The notes beneath the pieces were generated by a model, which saw only the letters and a list, made by a program, of their open reading frames with translations, made no database searches and was not told the DNA's origin. 64,000 bases of DNA, taken from contig JBDOQK010000036.1 of NCBI GenBank assembly GCA_040437565.1, positions 124,001 to 188,000 of the forward strand. The letters run 5' to 3'. A program made the position numbers and the translations under genes. Shown here piece by piece: positions 11,790 through 22,952 of the stretch. The DNA is from Albugo candida (lineage: Eukaryota > Oomycota > Peronosporomycetes > Albuginales). Position 1 is the stretch's first letter. Each line of letters opens with the position of its first letter.

Positions 11790-12595
11790 TTAACTTGCTT
11801 CTATCCACCACGACGTCAATCCAAGTCCATCTTCATCAATCGTTCCCTAGTTCATCATACAAACATGTGATGGTGAAACTTGTAGAATGCTTTAGCATTC
11901 TTACGAGAATTTGCATCGCTGACGGCGTGGGGTCACTATCAGACAGATCAACACTTGATAAACGTCTTCTTTTGTCATCTAAATTGCCCCTCTTGAGAGA
12001 CACTTTGTCGTTTTTTTCAGTTGACTCCGATGTTGTAGCTTGCATTCCTTTCGCTGTTTTATGAACTTGTGTGAAGTTGACATTGGTAACACGGAATCTT
12101 ATCTCCTCGTTCAGATCCATGTGAAATTTCTCCGCACTATCTGTAAATGTCCACACCCAGAGCCTTTCGTAGGTGTCACTAACATATACAAATATGAATC
12201 GCTTTGTAAACAAAATTAATCGAGAGGATACATTACAAATGGGAAGGAGTTTGAAGAGCATACGACGGGATCAATATATCCTGCATGAATTCCATGGTAA
12301 TGCGAATATGATTCTCATTACAGCTTAGAATTTTTCCTTTCAGGACTTCACCAATGAATGGGCGGAATACTATCATCCTGAACTCCACTTGTGTATGTGA
12401 ATCTCCTTCCGAGGGATGAATCAGTGCATCGCCAATCGCAATAAAGTCGTACACAGATATACACAGGCCAACATCAGCGATTACCTTATTGCAATACTTT
12501 CTGTCGATCTCTTCTTTCAGCACTTTTGTATAATCGCCATCAAATAGCATCGGGTGGATTGCAATCACATCAGAAATTCGAGTCAAGACAAACAT
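11790..12595 (-). CDS. RPC8: RNA polymerase III subunit RPC8 (RPB7 family)
   Basis: A stalk subunit of RNA polymerase III that partners RPC9 in initiation. Three exons: 12595-12237, 12178-11905 and 11846-11790, with two introns of 58 bp each, giving about 229 residues (human POLR3H has 204). Exon 1 starts MFVLTRISD and contains the NVGLCI-like VGLCISVYD and FRMIVFRPF blocks. Exon 2 carries the OB-fold segment with ERLWVWTF and EEIRFRV, then a Ser/Lys-rich insert longer than in human. Exon 3 supplies the conserved tail DGLGLTSWW. All junctions are GT-AG and in phase. The small last exon is easily missed. Confidence 0.93.
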
Positions 12596-12727
12596 ACTGT
12601 GACAATTAACAAATCATATAACTGTATTCAGCATTATGCATGTGCTTTCAACCAATCATAAGGCGTATGGAGCTCCGGACCAAGCACTTCGGTTTACTAA
12701 CAGCGATGGAAACAGAGTATCATCGAT

Positions 12728-13383
12728 TCAGCAGCTGTAATACGTCTTTCTTCGCGTGACTTTCTTCGAGTGCTTCTGATTCATTCTATTGATTTGTTTG
12801 CCTTCGTACGCTTCAGCGCGCGCTTTATTTCTTTGCTTTTTCATTCGGTGCCGTCTTGTGCATTTATTAATTTTTCTGGGAGTGTATTGTAGTAGATCTT
12901 CGTGCAACTGCTCAAACCGACCTCGGGGTGCTTTTGAACCACCCTCGTTGTGAGGTCCGGGTTGCCTTGACTGAATATTTTCGATTGTTCGTAATTCTTC
13001 TTCGACTTTGCGCATTTGGAGTAGATCACGAGAAGCTGAGTACATCGCGTCCGCTTTTGCATCTTGAATGATTTTTAGACTAGAGAATGAATTCAGCATA
13101 TCATTACGCTTATTCGAATTCAGTGCATTTATATTGGGTACTTCATGATTTATTATTGTCCCACCAATACCAACAGATACACCTTCAGCCGCAGAGAGCG
13201 CAGTTTGGCTTCGCGCGAATTTGTCAGAGTCTTCGAAAGTTTTAGATAGCATCTCCGAGTGCGAGCTCGCTGCCGTTGTCTCCATGCGATACCTTATGTC
13301 CTTCACACTAATTGGATCACAGTAGTCTACATTGCTGTGAAATCTCTCGCAAATCTCAATAGCCTGATGAGGTGTGACCCACC
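12728..13383 (-). CDS. Unknown protein with strongly basic C-terminus, 5' end unresolved
   Basis: The frame is open from an acceptor-like ATAATAG at 13384-13390 down to a stop at 12728, about 218 residues. There is no ATG near its beginning. Either a short 5' exon is missing from my model or translation starts at the internal ATG at 13285. The middle is Ser/Ala/Glu-rich and probably helical. The last 50 residues are dense in Arg and Lys (RRHRMKKQRNKAR, KKVTRRK), suggesting a nuclear or nucleolar, RNA-associated protein. I do not recognise the family. It lies 132 bp upstream of RPC8 on the same strand. Confidence 0.6.
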
Positions 13384-13930
13384 CTATTATCAACGCTTAG
13401 TGGCATGATAAGAACGATTCAATTTCCTCTCATTTCGCTTTTGGATTTTGCTTCAAATCCCAGAGAATTTCTTTAGTTTTTTATTGAACGAAACGCATCT
13501 TTCAATGCATGATGTCAAACTGGCTGAAGCACCCAATGATAAGAGACCACATTCGTTCAAAAAGGCTATGATGCTGGCGTGTATTAGTGGCTAGAGTAGA
13601 TTCCAACGGTCATCACCTAATGATCAGTCTAGCACAATCTGAAGTTTCATAAGCAATCACGCTTGAAAGAAGGGTTCCGCGAGCTGTGTTGTTTATGCAT
13701 CATAGGATTTTCTTTGTTTCTTGTCGTAGACAAAAGAGTATCGAATGTGTGATCGAGGGAGATAATTTGATTCGCGTCACATTTTACACATTGCGTCTTG
13801 ACACATCCGCCCGTCCAAATGATTATTGTGGACAGCATGTGAATCCTCTTACCGTCAAAGTACGTCAAGTCGAGGTCATGTTGAAGTGGTCACCATGACA
13901 AGAAACTCGCCAAAAAATAGATCTAGTTTG

Positions 13931-13938
13931 TTCTAGAA
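13931..13938 (+). promoter_or_regulatory. Candidate heat-shock element core upstream of HSP90
   Basis: TTCTAGAA is a perfect dyad of the nTTCnnGAAn heat-shock factor unit, 181 bp upstream of the HSP90 ATG. A full site normally has three units. Only two are perfect here, so this is suggestive. Confidence 0.45.
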
Positions 13939-14074
13939 ACAAATCACGTACTCTATCAAATCCTTTATTGTCTTGGGAAAGGTAGATAACCGAACTGGTC
14001 GCATCTCTCCTTTTCAACTGGAAAATGTGAGAAAACAAGCTGCAGTCTCGGTCTTGTTCAACTGACAAAAGCAT

Positions 14075-14088
14075 TCATTTTTCAATTC
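14075..14088 (+). promoter_or_regulatory. Oomycete-type Inr/FPR core promoter motif of HSP90
   Basis: TCATTTTTCAATTC agrees at 13 of 14 positions with the core of the published oomycete start-site consensus GCTCATTYYNCAWTTT. It lies 44 bp upstream of the HSP90 start codon, a usual distance in oomycetes, and would place the transcription start here. Confidence 0.65.
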
Positions 14089-14118
14089 CCTGACCTAAAT
14101 TGACACTAACGCTGAACT

Positions 14119-16224
14119 ATGAGCACTGAGACCGAAACTTTTGCATTCTCCACGGATATCAATCAACTATTGAGCTTGATTATCAATACGTTCTACTCCA
14201 ACAAAGACATCTTCTTACGCGAACTGATATCCAATGCGTCCGATGCGCTCGATAAGATTCGCTATCAATCACTCACTGATCCTTCCGTATTGGACACGGA
14301 CAAAAATTTGGAGATTAAGATCATTCCCGACAAATCGAATGGAACTTTGGTCATTCAAGACTCTGGAATCGGCATGACAAAAGCCGATTTGATCAATAAT
14401 CTTGGAACAATCGCAAAGTCGGGCACCAAAGCATTTATGGAGGCACTACAGGCTGGAGCCGATATCAGCATGATTGGGCAATTCGGTGTTGGATTCTATT
14501 CATCCTACTTGGTTGCTGATAAAGTGGTTGTACACTCGAAGCATAATGATGACCAGCAGTATGTATGGGAGTCAGCCGCTGGTGGATCATTCACGGTCAG
14601 TGTCGATCACTCGGAGCCGATTCCACGAGGTACAAGAATTGTACTTAGATTGAAGGATGATATGCTCGGTTATTTGGAGGAGCGCAAGCTTAAAGATTTA
14701 GTAAAAAAGCACTCAGAATTTATTGGATTTCCAATCAAATTATATGTGGAGAAAACGGAGGAAAAAGAAGTTTCTGATGATGAGGAGGAAGATGAAAAAG
14801 TAGACGAAAATACTCCGAAGATTGAAGAGGTGACGGAAGAACAAGATGAAAAGAAGAAGACAAAAATTATCAAAGAGGTTACACATGAGTGGGCCCATTT
14901 GAACAGTATGAAACCAATTTGGATGCGGAAGCCCGAAGAAGTGACGCACGAGGAGTACGCAGCGTTCTACAAGTCTCTCACGAACGATTGGGAAGAACAT
15001 GCAGCAGTGAAACATTTCTCAGTTGAAGGGCAGTTGGAGTTCAAAGCATGTCTTTTCACTCCGAAACGTGCTCCTTTCGATATGTTTGAAGGCGGCCTGA
15101 AGAAGAAAATGAACAATATCAAACTCTACGTTCGCCGTGTATTTATTATGGACAATTGCGAAGAGCTGATGCCAGAGTATCTCTCTTTTGTGAAAGGCGT
15201 AGTGGATTCGGAGGATCTACCATTGAATATCTCCAGAGAGACCTTGCAGCAAAACAAGATTTTACGAGTGATCAGGAAGAACCTTGTTAAGAAGTGCCTG
15301 GACATGTTTGAGGAGCTATCGGAGGATCCAGAAAAGTACAAGAGCTTCTATGAAGCATTCAGCAAAAACCTAAAGCTTGGTATCCATGAAGACTCGACAA
15401 ACCGAAACAGACTCGCTAAATTGCTGCGCTACTACTCCACAAAATCAGGAGAGGAAATGACTTCGCTTCAAGATTACATCTCACGAATGCCTGAGAACCA
15501 ACCTGGTATCTATTACGTGTCGGGAGAAAGCAGGAAAGCTATCAAAGATTCCCCTTTCATCGAGAAACTGAAGAAGAAAGGATATGAAGTTTTGTTTCTT
15601 GTGGATGCGATAGACGAGTATGCTGTTCAGCAGCTCAAGGAATTTGAGGGAAAGAAGCTCATATGCGCGACAAAAGAAGGATTGAACATAAATGAAACAG
15701 AAGAGGAAAAGAAGGCATTTGAAGAAGCAAAGGCAGCAACAACAGGATTGTGCACACTGATCAAAGAGATATTGAGCGATAAGATTGAAAAGGTCGAAGT
15801 CTCAAACCGTGTCGTGGAATCTCCATGTGTTCTCGTTACAGGTGAATACGGCTGGTCAGCGAATATGGAGCGGATCATGAAAGCTCAAGCTCTTCGTGAT
15901 TCTTCAACGGCATCGTACATGACACCAAAGAAAATAATGGAAATCAACCCAATGAATCCGATCATCAAAGCCCTTCGAGAGAAGGCTGACGTCGACAAGA
16001 CAGACAAGACTCTAAAAGACTTGATTTGGCTGTTGTACGATACGTCGTTGCTGACTTCCGGATTCAGCTTGGATGAGCCCAGAACTTTCGCGAATAGAAT
16101 CCATCGCCTTATCAAGCTTGGATTGAGTATTGACGATGATGATGTTGGAGTGGACAACGATATGGAAGATCTTCCACCATTGGAAGGCGGTGTGGAGCAA
16201 AGCACGATGGAAGAAGTAGATTAG
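14119..16224 (+). CDS. HSP90: Cytosolic heat-shock protein 90
   Basis: An ATP-dependent chaperone for kinases, receptors and other clients. It is a single uninterrupted exon coding 701 residues, the usual length. The N-terminal GHKL ATPase domain is clear ([15 protein letters not shown], the GTIAKSGT loop, GQFGVGFYS), followed by an acidic Glu/Asp/Lys linker (about residues 215-252), the middle domain ([26 protein letters not shown]) and the dimerisation domain. The protein ends in MEEVD, the cytosolic signature that docks TPR co-chaperones. There is no signal peptide and no KDEL. A heat-shock dyad and an oomycete Inr lie upstream, consistent with stress induction. Confidence 0.99.
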   Translation: MSTETETFAFSTDINQLLSLIINTFYSNKDIFLRELISNASDALDKIRYQSLTDPSVLDTDKNLEIKIIPDKSNGTLVIQDSGIGMTKADLINNLGTIAKSGTKAFMEALQAGADISMIGQFGVGFYSSYLVADKVVVHSKHNDDQQYVWESAAGGSFTVSVDHSEPIPRGTRIVLRLKDDMLGYLEERKLKDLVKKHSEFIGFPIKLYVEKTEEKEVSDDEEEDEKVDENTPKIEEVTEEQDEKKKTKIIKEVTHEWAHLNSMKPIWMRKPEEVTHEEYAAFYKSLTNDWEEHAAVKHFSVEGQLEFKACLFTPKRAPFDMFEGGLKKKMNNIKLYVRRVFIMDNCEELMPEYLSFVKGVVDSEDLPLNISRETLQQNKILRVIRKNLVKKCLDMFEELSEDPEKYKSFYEAFSKNLKLGIHEDSTNRNRLAKLLRYYSTKSGEEMTSLQDYISRMPENQPGIYYVSGESRKAIKDSPFIEKLKKKGYEVLFLVDAIDEYAVQQLKEFEGKKLICATKEGLNINETEEEKKAFEEAKAATTGLCTLIKEILSDKIEKVEVSNRVVESPCVLVTGEYGWSANMERIMKAQALRDSSTASYMTPKKIMEINPMNPIIKALREKADVDKTDKTLKDLIWLLYDTSLLTSGFSLDEPRTFANRIHRLIKLGLSIDDDDVGVDNDMEDLPPLEGGVEQSTMEEVD

Positions 16225-16341
16225 GATCGTTTTTTCTTCTTAATTTTTATGTGAATGGTTTTGACCAATTGATTGCTTCATAACTTACAAAGATACGAAT
16301 TTGTTTCAACGAACATTTTCATTCAAGCTGTCAGAATAAGA

Positions 16342-18697
16342 ATGCTACGATTCGCCCTTGCTCATCACGTGTCACTGCGGCCTCTACTCAAAGGTTTGAT
16401 GCTTTATGTATGATAGGCCCTACTGACGGTCTCCTATTATGTAAAAGGGAACACGCTTGTCCAACGACTGTCTGCGGTATCTTTTTCGGGTGATTATTTA
16501 TCGATTGAGACCAGAGACAATGGAGTTGCTGTCGTACGTCTCGACGATAAAAAAACAAAAGTGAACACACTTTCAGCTAATATGACGGAAGAGATTGTCA
16601 AAATGCTCAAGAGTGTGGAGGAAAACGAAAAGATTAAATCTGTTGTTCTTATATCGGGCAAAGTCGGGCCAATGTCACTTTTTCATCATAGATTGTTTAT
16701 TAACTTTTTCTTGGTAGCCTGGATCGTTTATAGCTGGTGCTGATATTGCACAATTGAACGCATGCAAGACCGAAGAAGAAATGAAGGCTCTATCTGTTCA
16801 AGGCCAGGAATTCCTTGGACAAATAGCAAACTCCAAAAAGCCATTTGTGGCAGCAATAAATGGATCATGTTTAGGTGGTGGATTGGAGGTTGCTTTAGCA
16901 TGTCATTATCGAATCGCTACTCCCAGTAAAAAAACTCAGCTGGGTCTTCCCGAAGTGATGCTTGGTCTGCTTCCGGGTGCAGGAGGAACTCAACGTTTGC
17001 CCCAATTGATTGGATTGCAAGCCTCTCTGGATTTGATGCTTACGGGTAAAAATGTGCGCCCAGACAAGGCTAAGAAACTTGGACTGGTTGATCAACTTGC
17101 AGATCAGTATGCTTTGGAGAATGCAGCAATCAGTGCTGCGGAACAGCTCGCGTCAGGATCACTGAAACATACAAAGAAGAAGAAAAGTCTACTGAATAAG
17201 ATTTTAGAAGATACACCAGTGCGATCTATCGTTTTCAAAAAAGCACTCGAAATGGTTGAGAAGAAAACTGGCGGACATTATCCAGCCCCAAAAAAAATCC
17301 TGGAAAGTGTTCAAGCAGGTATCGAGGGAGGCATGAAAAAAGGATTAGAAGTTGAAGCCAGTAATTTCGGAAAGCTGGGTATGACAAGTGAGGCCAAGGC
17401 ACTCATGAATATCTTTTTTGGTCAAACCCAACTGAAAAAAAATCGATTTGGAACGACCGAGAAAAAGGTAAAGACGATCGGGGTCATTGGCGCAGGTTTG
17501 ATGGGCGCGGGAATCGCTCAAGTATCTGCCACAAAAGACTTTCGTGTGCTACTCAAAGATACAAATGCAAAAGCGTCCTCACGTGGGGAAGAAATGATCC
17601 GTAAAGAGTTGGAAGAAAAAGTCAAGCGAAGAAGCATGACCACCTACGAGCGAGACACAACAATGGCTCGTGTATTTGGGTTATCGGATGAAGATGATGT
17701 ATGGAAAAAGCATATCAAGGATGCTGATTTGATCGTGGAGGCCGTTTTCGAAGACATGGCTTTAAAGCATCGAGTCATCAGCGGTCTAGAGCCATACTTA
17801 AGTGATGACTGCATCATTGCAACCAATACGTCAGCCTTATCCGTTGCTGAGATTGCACAAGGCAGCAAGCGCCCACAAAATGTACTTGGGATGCACTACT
17901 TTTCTCCAGTTCCAAAAATGCCGCTGTTGGAAATCATACTTCACGACAAAACCTCACAAGACGTTGCGGCAAGAGCCATGGATGTTGGATTGCGTCAAGG
18001 AAAGACATGTATCGTGGTCAAAGATGTGCCGGGCTTCTATGTCAACCGTTGTCTGGGACCCTACATTGCCGAAACACTCTCTCTTGTTGAAGCTGGCATT
18101 CAGCCTGATCATCTGGATAACCTCATCACAAAGTGGGGACTTCCTGTGGGTCCAATCACACTCGGTGACGAGGTGGGTGTCGATGTCAGCGCACATGTGA
18201 ACCATACACTCAGTAAAGCTCTTGGAGTTCGAATGCGGGGCGGTGATCCCAAGATATTCGAGGATTTGGTCGCAAATCAAATGCTCGGTAAAAAGACCGG
18301 ACAGGGATTTTACATTCAGCCGAAAAACAAGAAGGAAAAAAAACGACTGAATCCCAAAGCGATGGAAATTTTAAAGAAATACCAGAAATCGAATCTTCAG
18401 ATTTCAGACGACGATGTGGTCAATCGCCTCATCGGTCGATTTATCAATGAGGCTATTTTATGTGTGCAAGATGAGATAATTGCTTCGCCTACGGAAGGAG
18501 ACATTGGAGCTGTTTTTGGAATAGGATTCCCGCCATTCCTTGGTGGTCCCTTCCGTTACGTCGACAAAATAGGCAGCGCGAATTTTTGTCAAATGATGCA
18601 ACGATTTGCATCAAATTATGGAGAACAATTTGAACCAGCACCGCTTCTCCAAGATATGGCCAAAAACAATAAGAAATTCCACGGAGCTGAGTCCTAA
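16342..18697 (+). CDS. HADHA: Mitochondrial trifunctional enzyme alpha subunit
   Basis: Enoyl-CoA hydratase plus 3-hydroxyacyl-CoA dehydrogenase for mitochondrial beta-oxidation. Three exons: 16342-16393, 16448-16662 and 16718-18697, with introns of 54 and 55 bp, giving 748 residues (human 763). The first exon codes a basic, Arg/Leu/His-containing leader (MLRFALAHHVSLRPLLK) typical of a mitochondrial presequence. The crotonase fold follows with AAINGSCLGGGLEVALAC and LGLPEVMLGLLPGAGGTQ, then the Rossmann NAD site GVIGAGLMGAGIAQ and the dehydrogenase motif HYFSPVPKMPLLEII. The exon 2 to 3 junction restores SGK-PGSFIAGADI, matching the family. The second donor is GTCGGG, weaker than its neighbours. 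Confidence 0.96.
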
Positions 18698-18891
18698 AGT
18701 GATTGTCGTAGTGAAATTCGTAATGGAAGGAACTTCGTGTTGTGTTAATTTTATGTCGTACCACATGATTTAAGGGATCATCCCGGTGTGATGGGGGTAT
18801 TACTCCATTTGCGATCTGGTGGTTTTCTAGATCGTACTTAGCAATTGTCACTGTGGAAGAATTAAAAAGTCTCCCCACTGAGAAAGCGAAC

Positions 18892-20455
18892 ATGTCGAAG
18901 ATTTACGTTGGTAATTTAACCAGTGATTTTGATGAACGCGATCTGGAAGCTGGCTTTGAAAAGGTTGGATACTCGAAAGAGATTAGAACTTCTTTTTAGT
19001 GAAGATACCATGGAATGGTGTTCAAATTCATTCTAAAATTAATTACTTATATATCATTGGAATGGATATTAGTTTGGTAGAATTGAGTCGTGCGCGGTCA
19101 AACGTGGTTATGGATTCGTAAATTTTCGGGACGATCATGCCGCTGAAGTACGTTACAGTTGCATGCGTTGGCCTTTAATAAATATTCTAAATGTTGTGTC
19201 TATATACTAAATATTGGAATACTGTAGGAAGCTTTGCGGGAAATGGACGATACCGAACTCAAAGGCCGTCGGATTCGTGTCGCATACGCAAACTCTGGAT
19301 CGTACAGTACTTCCCGTCGAGAAAGACCTGAGCAAACTCGAGAAAATGGGCCTGTTTCAAGAAATCTGTTTGTGGCCAACATTCCACCAAATGTTCGTCT
19401 GCGTGAATTGGAAGAGTTTTTTGAACGTTATGGAAAAGGTGTGCATCTATTATTTATACATTGGCGTTCTGTTCTTTTCATGCACTGCTGGTACTTTGGG
19501 CATGGCACAAAGTTGGCATGTGCTTGCATGTTGTCGCTTTATATGTTATGATGTGGTGGCTGTTACGTTGTCTCATTGGAATTTTGGCTTGTTTGTTTAT
19601 TATGTATTGCGATTACTAGTTCAAAATGTGAAAATACTGCCACAAGTCAAAGGTAATGTGACTATGTCAGCGTTTGTGGATTTCAGTACCGAAGTCGAAG
19701 CCGAAAGCGCGCACACTGCCGAATTGGTACTGGATGGAAAGTGCCTTCGAACGGATTATAACTTTCGCAAGTATGTGGATGGAATATTATTGTCTTTTAT
19801 ATGGAGTGCTGGATGGAATAGTGGATATATCATAATTTTTTTTGAATTGGGTGTGTAGAGGTGACCGACGGCGAGAGCGTAGCACTAGTCGAGACCAAGG
19901 CGCAGATAAGCGATACCGAGAAAGTCACGAGCCTCGGCGAGGATATCAACGCGCTGGAAACCGTAGTCCAACGGAACGTTATCGATCCGATCGAGACCGG
20001 TCTCATGGACGCAATGAACGACGTGAGCCATCACCTCGTCGTCGATCCGAGCATGAACATCCACGTTCTCGTGAACCGATGACGAGGAGAGAACGTGACT
20101 TTTCACGATCGGCTGAACGAGAAAGAGGAGGAGAACGGCGTCGTCCATCACCTGGACCTCGGTCGAGCAGGAGTCCACGTCGTGACATAGATTACGATCG
20201 TCGACGTCCAGCTTCACCACCGCCACGAACTCAAAGTCCGCGTGGATACTCGGATTCTTATCGCAATGGTGGAGAGCGAGAAAGAGGCTCTAAATCACCT
20301 GATCGTGATGAATATCGCCAACGTCGAAGCCGTGACAAGAGAAGCTTGTAAGGCCTCACGCTTTTTCCGTTGTCTGCTCTTTTGTTTACATGCATATATG
20401 TAGCTCACCCCCTCCAAGGCGATCCAATCGCAGCCAGAGTCGGTCAAGGAACTGA
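18892..20455 (+). CDS. SR splicing factor with two RRMs and an RS tail
   Basis: A pre-mRNA splicing regulator of the SRSF1/4/5/6 type. Six exons: 18892-18963, 19073-19147, 19228-19438, 19620-19770, 19859-20347 and 20404-20455, giving 349 residues in exact phase. RRM1 carries RNP2 KIYVGNL and RNP1 RGYGFVNF, ending GRRIRVAY. RRM2 begins NLFVANIP and has a diverged RNP1 (MSAFVDFST). The rest is an Arg/Ser-rich domain with RERS, RSPRRD and SPPPRRS repeats. The sixth exon adds an RS tail ending SQSRSRN. Its introns (109, 80, 181, 88 and 56 bp) are mostly much longer than the 44-62 bp norm here, as expected for a gene that regulates its own splicing. Confidence 0.92.
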
Positions 20456-20555
20456 GTTGCATCGGCAACGGAATCATCTGTTTGACCGTCAAACATGCGC
20501 TATCTTCTATTCATGACAGATTGCTAGGGTCGATAATGTCATAAAACGCATACTT

Positions 20556-20731
20556 TGCAAAATATTTTGACGTTTTTGACAGGGTTATTCTATNNNNNNN
20601 NNNNNNNNNNNNNNNNNNNNNNNNNNNNNNNNNNNNNNNNNNNNNNNNNNNNNNNNNNNNNNNNNNNNNNNNNNNNNNNNNNNNNNNNNNNNNTGCAAAA
20701 TATTTTGACGTTTTTGACAGGGTTATTCTAT
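20556..20731. other. Assembly gap 4 with duplicated flanks
   Basis: The 100 N at 20594-20693 lie between two copies of the same 38 bp (20556-20593 and 20694-20731), just upstream of the RMI2-like gene. Confidence 0.93.
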
Positions 20732-20738
20732 CTCTTGA

Positions 20739-21220
20739 ATGAGTGCCGACACGACTGCTAAGGTATTTCTCGCACAATTGAGTGCTTGCGTACACTTGGC
20801 TGGACAAACGGAACTGAACGGCAAAAGCGTGTCGCGCTTTTGGATACAGGTTTTTCGGATTCCTTACAGACAGCTTACCGAGTCATGATGCAGGCTTGTA
20901 TATAGGGTATTGTAGTGTGGCTTACATCAGAGTCGGAGGAATGCGTCATCGATGACGGGAGCGGTCTTATTTTAATCGATCTGAGACACTTTAACAGAGC
21001 CAAACCATCCGACTATGCGTATAGCATCACAGTGGGAGAGTACTGGATGTTTATTGGACCTCTACGACCTCATATTTTAACGCAAATGGAGCAGAAAGAT
21101 GTGATGCGGATCGAACATGGGCTCCTGGCCCATCAGAGGATCAATTTAAACGATATTGCGCAGGAGAGAGAAACGTTGTGGTTTCTAGAAGTCACTGAAT
21201 ATTGGCGCACTGTTCTTTGA
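20739..21220 (+). CDS. RMI2: RMI2-like OB-fold protein of the BLM-Topo III complex
   Basis: Two exons, 20739-20849 and 20906-21220, with a 56-bp intron, code 141 residues (human RMI2 has 147). RMI2 pairs with RMI1 in the RecQ helicase/topoisomerase III dissolvasome that resolves double Holliday junctions. The order of motifs fits: FWIQGIVVW resembles human VWMQGRVVM, IDDGSGLILIDL resembles RDPSGDFSV, ITVGEYWMFIGPL resembles LVPGKYVMVMGVV, and LWFLEVTEYWRT resembles LWELEVEDLHRN near the C-terminus. Length and domain order support the call, but overall identity is low. Another small OB-fold protein is the alternative. Confidence 0.62.
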
Positions 21221-21293
21221 GAAGAAAAGCACTTATTTCTATTTGAAGCAAAAAGTTGAATTTAGCAATCTTCTCCTTTTTTGCGCTGCTTTC

Positions 21294-22783
21294 TCATTCA
21301 GCCTTTGGTTTGTTGACGGAGTCCCCGGCGGGTGGATGTGTGGCGTCGCTGCCACGCTGCTTTTTGTGCTTTGAGTATTCATCGTCGCTCAGACAGTAAT
21401 CCAGCAGCGCGACCAAGATGGCAACGAAAAGTGCAATCATCAAAATACCGGAGAAGATTGCCATTACCGTGTGCTCGGTCGCCCACTCCTACCGTTCTAG
21501 TTCAGTAATCTGTTCCCTAATCGATGGATAAACAACGTACAATCATCGTGTCGACCACACTGGAGAAGAATGTCTCATCTGGGATCGGTCCCACTGGTGT
21601 GGCTGCTTTGTGACCGGTGCTGATAAATTCCACAAGGCTGGGAAAAGGGATGAGAAATGCATCACAACGATTGTCAAATGAAACTTACGCGTTGACATTT
21701 CGGGGTCCTTGATACTTGTAGATTTGCCCATCGCTTACAAAAAATAGGGTCGGGTATCCATTGACACCAAAACGGGAGCATACGCGACGATGAACCGTGC
21801 AGTCCACCTTTATGAATTAATTAGTTCCCATTGTAACCAGCCGATGCAGCCAACCTTTCCCACTCGAGCATTTTCATTCCGTTCTCGCAGCACTAGACTC
21901 AGCTGATTCCAAGTTGGAGCCTGCAGACTTGTGAGTGAGAGTGATCATCATTTGGCTGAAGCATACCAAACGACGACAATGTCCACACCAAGGCGCATAG
22001 AATTTTATGATCCAGGATTCCTTACTCTTCTTGATAAGACTTTCAAAGTTACTGGAGCTTATCGACACCACTGAGCTTGATCGCTCGGCCTCTTCCTGTT
22101 CGGCTGCAAGCTTCTGTCTTCGTTCCACTGATAGCGGTCCGAAACGATGAATTAATGCGTTTTGCGTTAGAGCAAATAGACTTTGAAGTACCGAATTCAG
22201 AATGCGATAGAACTTTTTCGGCTTCCGCTCTCTATATAAAAGATGTGTCAGACACGAAAAAGCGTTTCGTCCTCGAGTCGCACCTTGTATCCAGTCTTGA
22301 CGAATTCCAGCAGTGAGTTCACTTCACGATTTCCCGAGTAATCGTAAAATTGACTCTGATCGATAACTTTTAGCGTCGGGTACGATTGCACACCAAAACG
22401 CTCACAAATTTGTGGTTCTGCAGTGCAATCAACTTTGCCAACACGCACAGCGGAATCCTAATCAAATTTTATCATGATTATCCTCATGAGTATTTAAATT
22501 ATGAGATTAATACGGCGAGTCGAGAATCAACAGATAGACTGTTGATCGTAGGCTCCAATTTTTTGCAGTGACCACACCAAGGCGCATAAAACTTGACAAG
22601 CCAAACTCCGGCTTGTATCTCGTTGTCAAAACTCTCGGACGTTAATTGCACGACTGATGTTTCCGCATTCTAATACAAATGGTTTACGATAACTGAAAGT
22701 GATACTATTCAGAAGATACTAACGATTTGCAAACTTGTGAGGGAGCAGAGCGCTGCTAGAAGCAAAAACAAGCGGCGTTCCAT
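21294..22783 (-). CDS. Membrane-anchored protein disulfide isomerase, two thioredoxin domains
   Basis: An oxidative-folding enzyme of the endoplasmic reticulum. Eight exons: 22783-22724, 22669-22514, 22457-22284, 22227-21967, 21920-21855, 21807-21689, 21637-21541 and 21488-21294. Seven introns of 46-56 bp, all in phase, give 375 residues. A hydrophobic signal peptide (RRLFLLLAALCSL) is followed by two thioredoxin domains, each with the active site WCGHC (FYAPWCGHCKKL and FYAPWCGHCRRL). A basic/acidic linker separates them. A C-terminal membrane helix (AIFSGILMIALFVAILVALL) and a short charged tail without KDEL follow, so it should be a type I membrane protein. This is one of the most intron-dense genes here. 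Confidence 0.93.
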
Positions 22784-22952
22784 GACTCGCGTTTTTTTTG
22801 CGTGTCGTATGTTTGTTTTCTAAAACGTTTTATTCGATTTGATATAAATACAGAACACTTTTTAGCCAATCATTGTCGCATTTGATTATAAAAGATTGAG
22901 GTCAGGTATAGATTTTCAAGGTATATCTTCTTAGTGATCGCCTTAAAATCCA

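Larger units (their letters stand above)
13384..14118. other. Upstream region of HSP90
   Basis: This is the non-coding gap between the unknown basic protein and HSP90, read divergently. It contains the two promoter motifs listed separately. Short open frames on the minus strand (13647-13868 and 13865-14074) have no usable start or splice context. Confidence 0.5.

Noticed and set aside
13647-14074. Minus-strand frames in the HSP90 upstream region
   Set aside because: They cannot be joined by plausible splice sites and overlap the HSP90 promoter motifs.
14670-15015. Ser- and Phe-rich frames antisense to HSP90
   Set aside because: They mirror the acidic, Glu/Lys-rich codons of the HSP90 linker and have no independent support.
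22861-22890. TCATTGTCGCATTTG upstream of PSMB5 as a second oomycete Inr
   Set aside because: The spacer between the two halves is one base too long for the consensus; too weak to call.
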